A model generated the notes under the pieces. It saw only the letters and a program-made list of their open reading frames with translations, did not search any database and was not told the DNA's origin. A DNA stretch of 37,624 nucleotides from Bacteroidales bacterium (GTDB taxonomy: Bacteria; Bacteroidota; Bacteroidia; Bacteroidales; UBA932), in the NCBI GenBank assembly GCA_024689525.1, contig JAILDI010000011.1, positions 1-37,624 of the forward strand. Direction: 5' to 3'. Below are positions 19,601-25,428 of the stretch, in pieces; position 1 is the stretch's first letter; every line of letters starts with the position of its first letter. The position numbers and the translations under genes were made by a program.

Positions 19601-19810
19601 TCTGTATCAACATATGGTTATTATCACAATATCGTTGGTCTTGATTGGTTAAAATACAGATCGCGTTCGAAATATAATGATTCTGTACTCTCAATATCTC
19701 CTATTGAAATTCAATGGTATGATGTTGTACTCTCTTACTTTCCTACATTCATTATTGGAAAAGCTTTGGATGGTTGGATTAATAGAAACATTTATAATCA
19801 AATGTATTAG
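13604..19810 (+). CDS. SpvB/RHS-repeat protein with C-terminal zincin-like tip
   Basis: This encodes a 2068-residue secreted giant protein. A signal peptide (MNRFFLLSSVSVFLFASC...) may be type I or lipoprotein-like. Order of parts: SpvB/TcaC-type N-terminal segment (about 110-185); four FG-GAP/VCBS-like calcium motifs (DVDGDGVDE near 476, ADFENDGKTD near 592, DTNGDGYQD near 657, DVDGDGLPD near 715); a long field of YD/RHS repeats (about 1060-1550); and the RHS core with YDPWGRLRNP and YDPLLGRFLSPDP (about 1690-1798). The variable tip (about 1800-2068) contains HEYGH at 1922-1926 and Glu1962 as a possible third zinc ligand. RHS shells enclose a toxin that is released after cleavage near the core motif. 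The tip is much more A+T-rich than the core. No type IX sorting domain is seen. Confidence 0.9.
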   Translation: MNRFFLLSSVSVFLFASCLLSAQELRYSMPPCDSVVVDDGQGHRSVTLIPQAVVPSKSESTSDNIVNRRQFTTIEEILKEQELQDRRMREGQRSVQTRDLSAYSTGSIPIEESISPSGGRIYSVPIPTASGWNLTPGISLVYNSQGGNNIAGYGWGLSGLPSITVRNSNLYYDGVVRGGVYDSMNQNYALDGIPIVQSETGLSGYGYATAKGNIQIKKYLSAYGRTIYFSALYPDGSRATFGFTDSTGPHISYPITELTDKNGNTITFDYDIHGNTYYVTGIHYGTDATIEFIYIPQSNSRLYKYAIAGLNVDFPQWILKTVTSKDGNDVICRYSLTHETLDGVSLLKKIQCHSGSSEVPPLLFTYGIDSEPGHGSPSFEVTETDFATTYYTKSSTVPLQYHRGKLIPGCLNDGIIVLPSYSTYAEIEKTWRWGWQHHYGSTYNASQSILCNFTGIWSSVQKTIPVGEGFQLIEAVDVDGDGVDELVKINNNSVIQDVTTYTVTIYSFDANANYTSTNFSVNVNDGAHNTVYNNPAKSYYRFGNFRGDGKTMLLIMTKGGSKFALVDLDAHSLLSETSLFTIDDVEKNLVFTADFENDGKTDLCHVTDNGVKVYSLSNSSSTSFSLRTTYSGVTTSQLYTDPQNISSQEKALLLILDTNGDGYQDIASATGYDVETGKFTVNSQTWNFARFNGKAFSTETSSLDTRYADDTVMFLDVDGDGLPDYFHLHNSQATYITNSNGQFTGSPANTGLTLDSTTDFIPSCSSVFGKIGDFITMSGPITKVYDYSINHAIRRSLETLTDSFGIVHTNTYGNTGEYSGVYLTDNTRTYSSADGYKRIHNPLTVLWGSYKYLGYQLIGSEGYMYWDQVYHSRGLGFCGFGKIVVSDYSDPDNYKYTTSVLNPEKFGVAEQIYSSKTYNGSPYTSVVNTYDNHSTTYGKLNPRLTSSVALDYLSTLSTTTTYSYGNFDYPDTIITKKRFRTGSARTDSVYYSYVHSVSPSMYILGVVTEESLVKEGDGNGGMSWKEKSVVTYDSLYRPVTSKKYVGRYGSGYDATNLVSETRWVYDTNGNVISEKSAPYDATEFIGNTFAYDNNGRYLVSETDALGHTTSYSGYNKFGKPSTVTDYRGRVTTYTYDNWGNVVSVSYPDNSVEQATVAWGGTGLYTVTSTATGQPESVTHYDALGRELHSGVKRFDGQWQWVDKEYNERGLLTRVSLPYRGQSAVYWNNYQYDEYYRPDSIIYASGKLTRWIYNGRTVTTVKDGIASSKSTDPDGNLISVSDAGGTITYNLRDDGQPSFIIAPGNATTTFEYDEYGRRTGITDPSAGVQTDSFSCESDGRTSVFHSSPNGWTETYWDKYGRVTLIERSEDIYTSYSYDSYGRPITEMTSNGTSKEYTYDNLDRIASIKETAPDGKWLKKDYSYGAGSVLASVTYISQTDTITTETYSYANGYNTGITITGGTVVWSLTSENDLGLPTGITTGTVSREYGYTPFGLPTSRGMDDGDLQDFSYQIDAQTGNLLVRGDGNNNQTETFGYDNLNRLTSIGSRQITYASNGNIVSMDGVGTMAYTSTGHPYQITSLTPAASGLVQGRQQNVTYTSYNRPSLLTEGGRSAAFTYNGDGDRVKMNVADSTGNVLTRYYIGGRYECDLTTSGTKERLYLGGDAYSAPMVYQRENNGSWTLYNIGRDYLGSITHIATADGTLVAEYSYDPWGRLRNPATLQIYAAGSEPELFLGRGYTGHEHLTWFGLINMNARLYDPLLGRFLSPDPYVQAPDFTQNFNRYSYALNNPLKYSDESGEFFVVDSWLIGLIGGGLPRANQMAKNDLKIWGGLFTTDKNKGFWGQTIELLSRFTYQAEQTWMGFLAAQTINTFHLVGGVKSVEYLHGATVVSTKKGSWGAFTLGSFITGGNELHASNSNELFQHEYGHYLQSQALGPMYLSKVAIPSAFSKNTLMSPHNSNPAEQDANIRAFNYFKKYYPGDFDKYDPSTGQYDGQWVWKKSVSTYGYYHNIVGLDWLKYRSRSKYNDSVLSISPIEIQWYDVVLSYFPTFIIGKALDGWINRNIYNQMY

Positions 19811-19815
19811 TTCCC

Positions 19816-20319
19816 ATGAAACGTTTTTTTATCTTACCCCTTATCTGTGTATTTCTACTCTCATGTGAAAAAAAGACTAAAGATTATTACATAAGGGTAG
19901 AGAATAATAGCGACTTTACAATTTGTTGTCAAATTGAATCAGATTATCCTTCAGATTCTCTTTTGTTTTTGCATCGCAGGGGGTATCAATTACCGTTAAG
20001 TATTCCGCCTTCATCCTCGCATAACTATATTACAGGTTCCGGATGTCGACTTAATTCATGGTATGTTGAATTCTATGATGCCGAGGTTAATCATAGTGGT
20101 TACTTATCATTTTATTTGGCAAAAATGGATAGTGAGATTGTCGAAGCGATAGAGAATGGTCTAACTATCGATGACTTTATAGACATTCCAGTCATTGCAA
20201 GATATGATTTGAGGCGAGAAGATATTGAGCGATTGGATTGGACTATTACTTACCCTCCATCAGAAGAGATGAATGGCATCCACATGTGGCTTGCCCCTGA
20301 AACAATAACAGATGATTAG
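19816..20319 (+). CDS. Lipoprotein, candidate immunity protein for the RHS tip
   Basis: This encodes a 167-residue lipoprotein (MKRFFILPLICVFLLSC; lipidation at Cys17). The mature part has an N-terminal beta-rich stretch (DYYIRVENNSDFTICCQIES) and a C-terminal acidic half (SEIVEAIENGLTIDDFIDIP). I recognise no named family. It starts 5 bases after the RHS stop and shares its A+T-rich composition. This is the usual position for an immunity gene in polymorphic toxin cassettes. An envelope-anchored immunity protein would suit a toxin that acts in, or enters through, the periplasm. That role is inferred from position and composition alone. Confidence 0.7.
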   Translation: MKRFFILPLICVFLLSCEKKTKDYYIRVENNSDFTICCQIESDYPSDSLLFLHRRGYQLPLSIPPSSSHNYITGSGCRLNSWYVEFYDAEVNHSGYLSFYLAKMDSEIVEAIENGLTIDDFIDIPVIARYDLRREDIERLDWTITYPPSEEMNGIHMWLAPETITDD

Positions 20320-20343
20320 CTATTATTTGAGATTCTTATCGTT

Positions 20344-20760
20344 ATGAAATGCTTTATCATATCAATGCCTCTGCTTCTTTTGTTCTTCCAATTGTCTGGA
20401 CAGAACGTGATACATTACTCCTACGACTCTGTCGGCAACAGAACTCAGAGAGACACCACGTCCTCATATGTCGCAATGCTGCCCACAAAAAGCTGGATTG
20501 TCATGCCAATAATGAGCAATGACCTGCCATTCGCAGCCACTTTTGGAGAAGATGTGATTTCAGAGGAGGGAACGTCCCCAAGAGTTAACGTGTGGCCAGG
20601 TGTTATGGGGAAGATCAAGCCAATCGAATCACATCTTCCCCAACAATACAGCTATATTGACGATTATTGCGGAAAAAGCTCGCCGCACTACGTGTTTTTA
20701 ACCGTATTTCGTAGTTTATTAACGAATGAGAAGATTATTTCAACATCTTTTGAAAAATAA
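20344..20760 (+). CDS. Small secreted protein with one RHS-type motif, possibly a remnant
   Basis: This encodes a 138-residue protein with a signal peptide (MKCFIISMPLLLLFFQLSGQ) followed at once by NVIHYSYDSVGNRTQRDT, a single YD/RHS-like repeat motif. After that the sequence has no recognised domain, and the last 40 residues look unstructured or frame-drifted. It may be the 5' remnant of a larger RHS-like gene left by cassette exchange, or a genuine short accessory protein. Its composition matches the A+T-rich tip and lipoprotein rather than the GC-rich genes on either side. It lies 24 bases after the candidate immunity gene. Confidence 0.5.
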   Translation: MKCFIISMPLLLLFFQLSGQNVIHYSYDSVGNRTQRDTTSSYVAMLPTKSWIVMPIMSNDLPFAATFGEDVISEEGTSPRVNVWPGVMGKIKPIESHLPQQYSYIDDYCGKSSPHYVFLTVFRSLLTNEKIISTSFEK

Positions 20761-20810
20761 CTTGCTAATAAGAGAATTTATTGCGAAATTGTAAGCAAAT
20801 TAATAACCAC

Positions 20811-21977
20811 ATGAGTAAAATTGCTCCGATTAACGGAAAGGCCCCTGAGGGCATTGTACTGGTAATTAACACAGGCTCAATAACAACGAAGTTCGCCGTG
20901 TACAAGGACGGCGAAATCATACTGGAGAAGAAGCTGGAGCACACAGTGCAGGACCTCTCCAAGTTCGCCGATGTGATGGATCAGGATATGATGCGCACGA
21001 ACGCTATTCTGGATGCGCTGAAGGAGTGCGGGATCAAGCTGGAGGATATCGACATCGTGATGTGCCGCGGAGGATTGTTCACGCCGTGTATCACCGGCGT
21101 GTATAATGTGAATGCGGATATGCGCCTTGTCCTCAGCGAAAGCCGCGAAGGCAACCACGCCTGCAACCTCAGCGCCCTGATCGGCGACAATATCGCCATG
21201 GAAATCAACTCCCTGCGCGAAAAGGAAGGCCTCACGCCCCGCTTCGGCAAGTGCGTGGCCTATGTGGCCGATCCTCCCATGGCCGATGAAATGCTGCCGG
21301 AATGCCACGTGGGCGGCCTGCCGGAGTTCCCGCGCAGAACCCTCTTCCACGCACTTAACACCCGCGCCATCATGCGCCGTTACCTCAAGGAAACCGGACG
21401 CAAGGCGGAGGACACAACGGCTATCATCTGCCACATGGGCGGCGGCGTAACCATCTCCACGCACCGCGGCGGAAAGGTTATCGACACCTCCCACGGTCTT
21501 GGCGGCGACGGCCCCATCACTCCGGAGCGCGCAGGCTGCTGTCCTCCCTACCCCCTCATCGACATGTGCTTCAGCGGTAAGTACACCAAGCAGGAAATCA
21601 AGAAGAAACTCATCGGCAAGGGAGGCGCCGTGGCCTATTTCGGCACCAACGACATGAGGGAAATCGTGAAGAAAGCCAAGGAGGGGGATCCGGAGTACGT
21701 CGTGTTCATGAAGGCATTCGTCCTGAATATCGCCAAATACATCGTGGCCCAGGGCGCTCTTGTGGAAGGACACGTGGACGTGATCATTCTCACCGGCGGC
21801 GTGGCCTACAGCCAGGACATCACGGACGCCATCACGAAGAAAGTGAGCTGGCTGGCCCCCGTGAAGGTGTATCCTGGAGAGAACGAGCTGGAATCCCTGG
21901 CGGAGAATGGCTACATCATCCTGGCCGGAGCCACCAAGATCCACACCTACAACAAGGACCGCATCATCGAAGACTAA
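20811..21977 (+). CDS. buk: Butyrate kinase
   Basis: This encodes a 388-residue acetokinase-family enzyme making ATP and butyrate, or branched acids such as isobutyrate, from acyl phosphates in the cytosol. The ATG at 20811 is preferred over an in-frame TTG at 20781 because family members begin close to the VLVINTGSITTKFAVYKDG phosphate-binding segment. Other family features are CRGGLFTPCITGVYNVN, ICHMGGGVTISTHRGGKVIDT, DGPITPERAG and ILTGGVAYS. It heads a same-strand block with an aminotransferase and a VOR-type oxidoreductase, pointing to branched-chain substrates. A phosphate butyryltransferase gene, its usual neighbour, is absent here; upstream lies the RHS cassette. No clear promoter is seen in the preceding 50 bases. 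Confidence 0.93.
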   Translation: MSKIAPINGKAPEGIVLVINTGSITTKFAVYKDGEIILEKKLEHTVQDLSKFADVMDQDMMRTNAILDALKECGIKLEDIDIVMCRGGLFTPCITGVYNVNADMRLVLSESREGNHACNLSALIGDNIAMEINSLREKEGLTPRFGKCVAYVADPPMADEMLPECHVGGLPEFPRRTLFHALNTRAIMRRYLKETGRKAEDTTAIICHMGGGVTISTHRGGKVIDTSHGLGGDGPITPERAGCCPPYPLIDMCFSGKYTKQEIKKKLIGKGGAVAYFGTNDMREIVKKAKEGDPEYVVFMKAFVLNIAKYIVAQGALVEGHVDVIILTGGVAYSQDITDAITKKVSWLAPVKVYPGENELESLAENGYIILAGATKIHTYNKDRIIED

Positions 21978-22004
21978 CAATAACCACAACACATAATTAA
22001 TAAC

Positions 22005-23048
22005 ATGGCAGAAATCGATTATTCAAAGCGTTCGTTCAACTATTATCCCACAAACGCGATTGTCTATGCCCAGTGCATCGACGGAAGATGGACGAAACCC
22101 ACGGCCACCACTGACTTCAACTTCAGCCTCCACTGCTTTGCAGGCGTGTTCCACTACGCTCCCTCCTGCTTCGAGGGCATGAAGGCCTATCGTGGAGCGG
22201 ACGGCCGCGTGCGTCTCTTCCGCCCGGACGAGAATGCAAAGCGTATGCAGTCCAGCGCCAATTACCTGGACATGCCGGCACCCACGATGGAGATGTTCAT
22301 CGACATGTGCGTGATGTGCGTCCAGGAGAACTGGGACTACCTTCCCTCATTTGAGAGCGGCGCGTCCCTGTACCTGAGGCCCGTGCTGTTCGGCATCAAT
22401 CCCCAGCTGGGCATCAAGTCGGCAAAGGACGTGATGTTCGCGGTTATGGCATCGGCAGTTGGAACATATTCCGGCGGCAAGAGCCTCTCCCCCGTGAGCG
22501 CGGTGATGTCCCGCAACTACGACCGTGCGGCAACCTACGGCTCCGGCGGATACAAGCTGGGCGCCAACTACGCACAGTCCCTGCACGCATACAACCTGGC
22601 CCACAGGATGGGCTACAAGGAGCTCCTGTTCCTGGACAGCGCAACCCACTCGCACATCGAGGAGTTCGGTTCGTCCAACTTCTTCGCCATCAAGCACGGC
22701 TGCTACATCACCCCCAACTCCCCCAGCGTACTGCCTTCGATTACCAACAAGTCGCTGCGCAAGGTGGCTGAGGAGTTCGGCCTCAAGGTGGAGCGCCGCA
22801 CAATCTTCATCGACGAACTGGAAACCTTCGAGGAAGTGAACTCCTGCGGCACTGCGGTGGTGATTACGCCTATCTCCCGCATCGACGACAAGGTTACCCT
22901 GGAGAGCGGCACCATCACCCGTGAGTACCACTATGGGGAGGAAGCCGGCGCCATCAGCACCAAGCTCTACAACCGCATCGTGGGCATCCAGAAAGGCCTG
23001 GAGGAAGACACCTACGGATGGTGCATGTTCGTGAACGATCCCAAGTGA
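22005..23048 (+). CDS. ilvE: Branched-chain amino acid aminotransferase
   Basis: This encodes a 347-residue fold-type IV PLP enzyme exchanging amino groups between Val, Leu or Ile and 2-oxoglutarate. The PLP lysine is Lys184 in GGYKLGANYAQSL. Other family parts are HYAPSCFEGMKAYRG, LYLRPVLFG, HIEEFGSSNFFAI and SCGTAVVITPI. The length fits the larger type of IlvE. It lies between butyrate kinase and the VOR genes, so here it probably works in the breakdown direction, giving branched 2-oxoacids to VOR; it can also serve biosynthesis. The stop and the next start share one base (TGATG at 23046-23050). Confidence 0.94.
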   Translation: MAEIDYSKRSFNYYPTNAIVYAQCIDGRWTKPTATTDFNFSLHCFAGVFHYAPSCFEGMKAYRGADGRVRLFRPDENAKRMQSSANYLDMPAPTMEMFIDMCVMCVQENWDYLPSFESGASLYLRPVLFGINPQLGIKSAKDVMFAVMASAVGTYSGGKSLSPVSAVMSRNYDRAATYGSGGYKLGANYAQSLHAYNLAHRMGYKELLFLDSATHSHIEEFGSSNFFAIKHGCYITPNSPSVLPSITNKSLRKVAEEFGLKVERRTIFIDELETFEEVNSCGTAVVITPISRIDDKVTLESGTITREYHYGEEAGAISTKLYNRIVGIQKGLEEDTYGWCMFVNDPK

Positions 23049-23317
23049 TGAAGGAAAGGATCAAGGCTATGCTGGATGAGCATAAGGCCGATGACGTCAT
23101 CGACCTTATGGAAAAATTCCGGGCCGACGGAGGGTCGATGGACGATGAACTCTTCTACCTGCTGGGCAACGCCTGGCGCAAGAGGGGGAACTGGCAGATG
23201 GCGATGAACAACTATCTGGAAGCCGTCCATCTGAATCCGGAAAGTCCCGCAAAGCAGGCCCTGGACATAGCCAATGAGATCCTGGACTTCTACAACAAAG
23301 ATATGTACAACCAATAA
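23048..23317 (+). CDS. Small tetratricopeptide repeat protein
   Basis: This encodes an 89-residue cytosolic protein. The ATG at 23048 overlaps the ilvE stop by one base, which is a better start than an in-frame GTG 30 bases earlier inside ilvE. One clear TPR pair is visible: ELFYLLGNAWRKRGNWQMAMNNYLEAVHLNP. The C-terminal helix ends DFYNKDMYNQ. Small TPR proteins next to VOR genes recur in Bacteroidales as I recall the neighbourhood. A role in assembling or docking the oxidoreductase is possible but not shown. The ferredoxin-subunit gene follows after 13 bases. Confidence 0.85.
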   Translation: MKERIKAMLDEHKADDVIDLMEKFRADGGSMDDELFYLLGNAWRKRGNWQMAMNNYLEAVHLNPESPAKQALDIANEILDFYNKDMYNQ

Positions 23318-23330
23318 ACAATAACACTGT

Positions 23331-23561
23331 ATGGCTAAAATGAAAGGTGCGACAGTTGTCGACATCGAACGGTGCAAGGGCTGCGGCCTTTGCGTCGTTG
23401 CCTGCCCCCTGCACGTGCTTCAGCTCACAACCAAGAGCGTGAACCAGAAGGGGTACAATTATGCAGAAGCCGCCCTGGAAGACGTGTGCACGGGATGTTC
23501 GTCCTGCGCAATCGTGTGCCCGGACGGATGTATCACAGTTTACCGTAAAAAGGAGGAATAG
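23331..23561 (+). CDS. 2-oxoacid:ferredoxin oxidoreductase, 4Fe-4S (delta) subunit
   Basis: This encodes a 76-residue two-cluster ferredoxin-type subunit. Two CxxCxxCxxxCP motifs are present (CKGCGLCVVACP and CTGCSSCAIVCP), each binding a 4Fe-4S cluster. It carries electrons from the TPP site to free ferredoxin in the 2-oxoacid oxidoreductase complex. The gene order delta-alpha-beta-gamma from here to 25971 is that of the four-subunit VOR/KOR class. It ends 2 bases before the alpha subunit gene, so coupled expression is expected. Confidence 0.92.
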   Translation: MAKMKGATVVDIERCKGCGLCVVACPLHVLQLTTKSVNQKGYNYAEAALEDVCTGCSSCAIVCPDGCITVYRKKEE

Positions 23562-23563
23562 CT

Positions 23564-24646
23564 ATGGCAGAGAAAGAAGTCACCCTGATGAAAGGCAATG
23601 AAGCCATTGCCCACGCCGCCATCCGCTGCGGTTGCGACGGATACTTCGGCTATCCCATCACCCCCCAGAGCGAAGTTCTGGAGACCCTTGCCGCTGAAAA
23701 GCCCTGGGAAACCACCGGTATGGTGGTGCTCCAGGCGGAAAGCGAGGTCGCGTCCATCAATATGGTGTACGGCGGCGCCGCAACCGGCAAGCGCGTGATG
23801 ACATCGTCCTCCAGCCCGGGCATCTCCCTGATGCAGGAAGGCATTTCCTATATGGCGGGCGCTGAACTCCCCGCCCTCATCGTGAACGTCTCCCGCGGCG
23901 GCCCCGGACTCGGAACCATCCAGCCCAGCCAGGCCGACTACTTCCAGACTGTGAAGGGCGGCGGCCACGGCGACTACCGGCTCATTACCCTGGCTCCGGC
24001 ATCGGTGCAGGAGATGGCCGATTTCGTCGACCTTGCATTTGAGCTCGCTTTCAAATACAGGAATCCCGCGATGATCCTTTCCGACGGCGCCATCGGCCAG
24101 ATGATGGAGAAAGTTGTGCTTCCTCCCTTCAAGCCCCGCCGCACTACGGAAGAGATTGCAAAAGAGTGTCCCTGGGCCACTACGGGCCGCATCGGCATGC
24201 GCCAGCCCAATATCATCACTTCCCTTGAGCTGCGCTCGGAAGAGATGGAGCAGAACAACCTGCGCATCCAGGCCAAGTACCGCGAATGCGAGAAGAACGA
24301 GGTACGTTATGAGGAGTATATGTGCGACGACGCCGAATACCTGATCGTGGCATTCGGCAGCGCAGCGCGTATCGCCAAGAAGGTTATCGCCATCGCCCGT
24401 GAGCAGGGCATCAAGGTGGGCCTCCTGCGTCCCATCACCCTGTGGCCCTTCCCGTCGAAGAAGATCGGCGAGCTTGGCAAGAAGGTGAAGGGCATCCTTT
24501 CGCTGGAAATCAACGCCGGCCAGATGGTGGAGGACATCCGCCTGGCCGTGGAGTGCAACGTCCCCGTGAAGTGGTACGGCCGCCTCGGCGGTATCATTCC
24601 GGAGCCGGAAGAGGTTGTATCCGAGATCAAGAAAATGACTCTTTAA
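23564..24646 (+). CDS. vorB: 2-oxoacid:ferredoxin oxidoreductase alpha subunit (VorB type)
   Basis: This encodes the 360-residue alpha subunit of a branched-chain 2-oxoacid (3-methyl-2-oxobutanoate):ferredoxin oxidoreductase. Family features are MKGNEAIAHAAIRCG, YFGYPITPQSE, ESEVASINMVYGGAATGKRVMTSSSSPG with the GISLMQEG stretch, and SRGGPGLGTIQPSQADY. The C-terminal transketolase-like domain includes VAFGSAARIAKKVI and GLLRPITLWPFP. VOR cleaves 2-oxoisovalerate and related acids to acyl-CoA and CO2 and reduces ferredoxin. The neighbouring aminotransferase and butyrate kinase support the branched-chain assignment over 2-oxoglutarate, though KOR activity cannot be excluded from sequence. Confidence 0.9.
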   Translation: MAEKEVTLMKGNEAIAHAAIRCGCDGYFGYPITPQSEVLETLAAEKPWETTGMVVLQAESEVASINMVYGGAATGKRVMTSSSSPGISLMQEGISYMAGAELPALIVNVSRGGPGLGTIQPSQADYFQTVKGGGHGDYRLITLAPASVQEMADFVDLAFELAFKYRNPAMILSDGAIGQMMEKVVLPPFKPRRTTEEIAKECPWATTGRIGMRQPNIITSLELRSEEMEQNNLRIQAKYRECEKNEVRYEEYMCDDAEYLIVAFGSAARIAKKVIAIAREQGIKVGLLRPITLWPFPSKKIGELGKKVKGILSLEINAGQMVEDIRLAVECNVPVKWYGRLGGIIPEPEEVVSEIKKMTL

Positions 24647-24658
24647 TCACATCGCCTT

Positions 24659-25423
24659 ATGACAAAAGAAGAAATAATCAGGCCCGAAAACCTGGTATAC
24701 CGCAAACCGGAACTTCTGAACGACGTGCCTATGCATTACTGCCCGGGCTGCAGCCATGGCGTTGTGCATAAACTGGTAGCGGAGGTCATTGCCGATATGG
24801 GAATGACGGAGAAGACCATCGCAATCTCCCCCGTGGGTTGCGCTGTGTTCGCATATAAATATATAGATGTAGACTGGCAGGAAGCGGCCCACGGCCGCGC
24901 ACCCGCGCTGGCATCGGCAGTCAAGAGGCTGTGGCCGGACCGCCTGGTATTCACCTACCAGGGCGACGGCGACCTTGCCTGCATCGGCACGGCGGAGACC
25001 ATCCACGCGCTGAACCGCGGCGAGAACATCACCATCATCTTCATCAACAACGCCATCTACGGTATGACGGGCGGCCAGATGGCCCCCACCACCCTGCTTG
25101 GCATGAAGACTGTCACCTGCCCCTACGGCCGCGATCCCAAACTTCACGGCTACCCTCTGAAGATTGCCAATATCGCCGCACAGCTGGAAGGCACCTGCTA
25201 TGTAACGCGCCAGAGCGTGCAGAGCGTGCCCGCCATCCTCAAGGCCAAGAAGGCTATCCGCAAGGCATTTGAGTACTCGATGCAGGGCAAGGGCTCCAAC
25301 CTGGTGGAAATCGTCTCCACCTGCAACACCAACTGGAGGATGAGCCCCGAGAAGGCAAACAAGTGGATGGAGGAGAATATGGTTCCCTTCTACCCGCTGG
25401 GAGATATGAAAGATAAAGGTTAA
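24659..25423 (+). CDS. 2-oxoacid:ferredoxin oxidoreductase TPP-binding (beta) subunit
   Basis: This encodes a 254-residue subunit binding thiamine pyrophosphate. Visible features are HYCPGCSHGVVHKL near the N-terminus, SPVGCAVFAYKY, the HGRAPALASAVKR segment, and the TPP/Mg motif GDGDLACIGTAE ending in NNAIYGMTGGQMAPTT. It forms the active site together with the alpha subunit. The gene starts 12 bases after vorB and is followed 5 bases later by the gamma subunit. The length is typical for the separate beta subunit of VOR/KOR complexes. Confidence 0.92.
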   Translation: MTKEEIIRPENLVYRKPELLNDVPMHYCPGCSHGVVHKLVAEVIADMGMTEKTIAISPVGCAVFAYKYIDVDWQEAAHGRAPALASAVKRLWPDRLVFTYQGDGDLACIGTAETIHALNRGENITIIFINNAIYGMTGGQMAPTTLLGMKTVTCPYGRDPKLHGYPLKIANIAAQLEGTCYVTRQSVQSVPAILKAKKAIRKAFEYSMQGKGSNLVEIVSTCNTNWRMSPEKANKWMEENMVPFYPLGDMKDKG

Positions 25424-25428
25424 GAGCT

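Noticed and set aside
13604..19810. RHS protein as a type IX secretion substrate
   Set aside because: No C-terminal sorting domain is visible; the C-terminus is the toxin-like tip.
18970..20810. RHS cassette as part of a transposon, prophage or integrative element
   Set aside because: No transposase, integrase, phage gene, tRNA or terminal repeats are seen around it; tip exchange explains the composition with fewer parts.
20877..21992. 371-codon open frame antisense to butyrate kinase
   Set aside because: Butyrate kinase is clear on the plus strand. The antisense frame is a GC-codon shadow.
23018..23047. Earlier GTG start for the small TPR protein
   Set aside because: It would add ten residues read from inside ilvE with no support; the ATG at 23048 gives the standard TGATG coupling.
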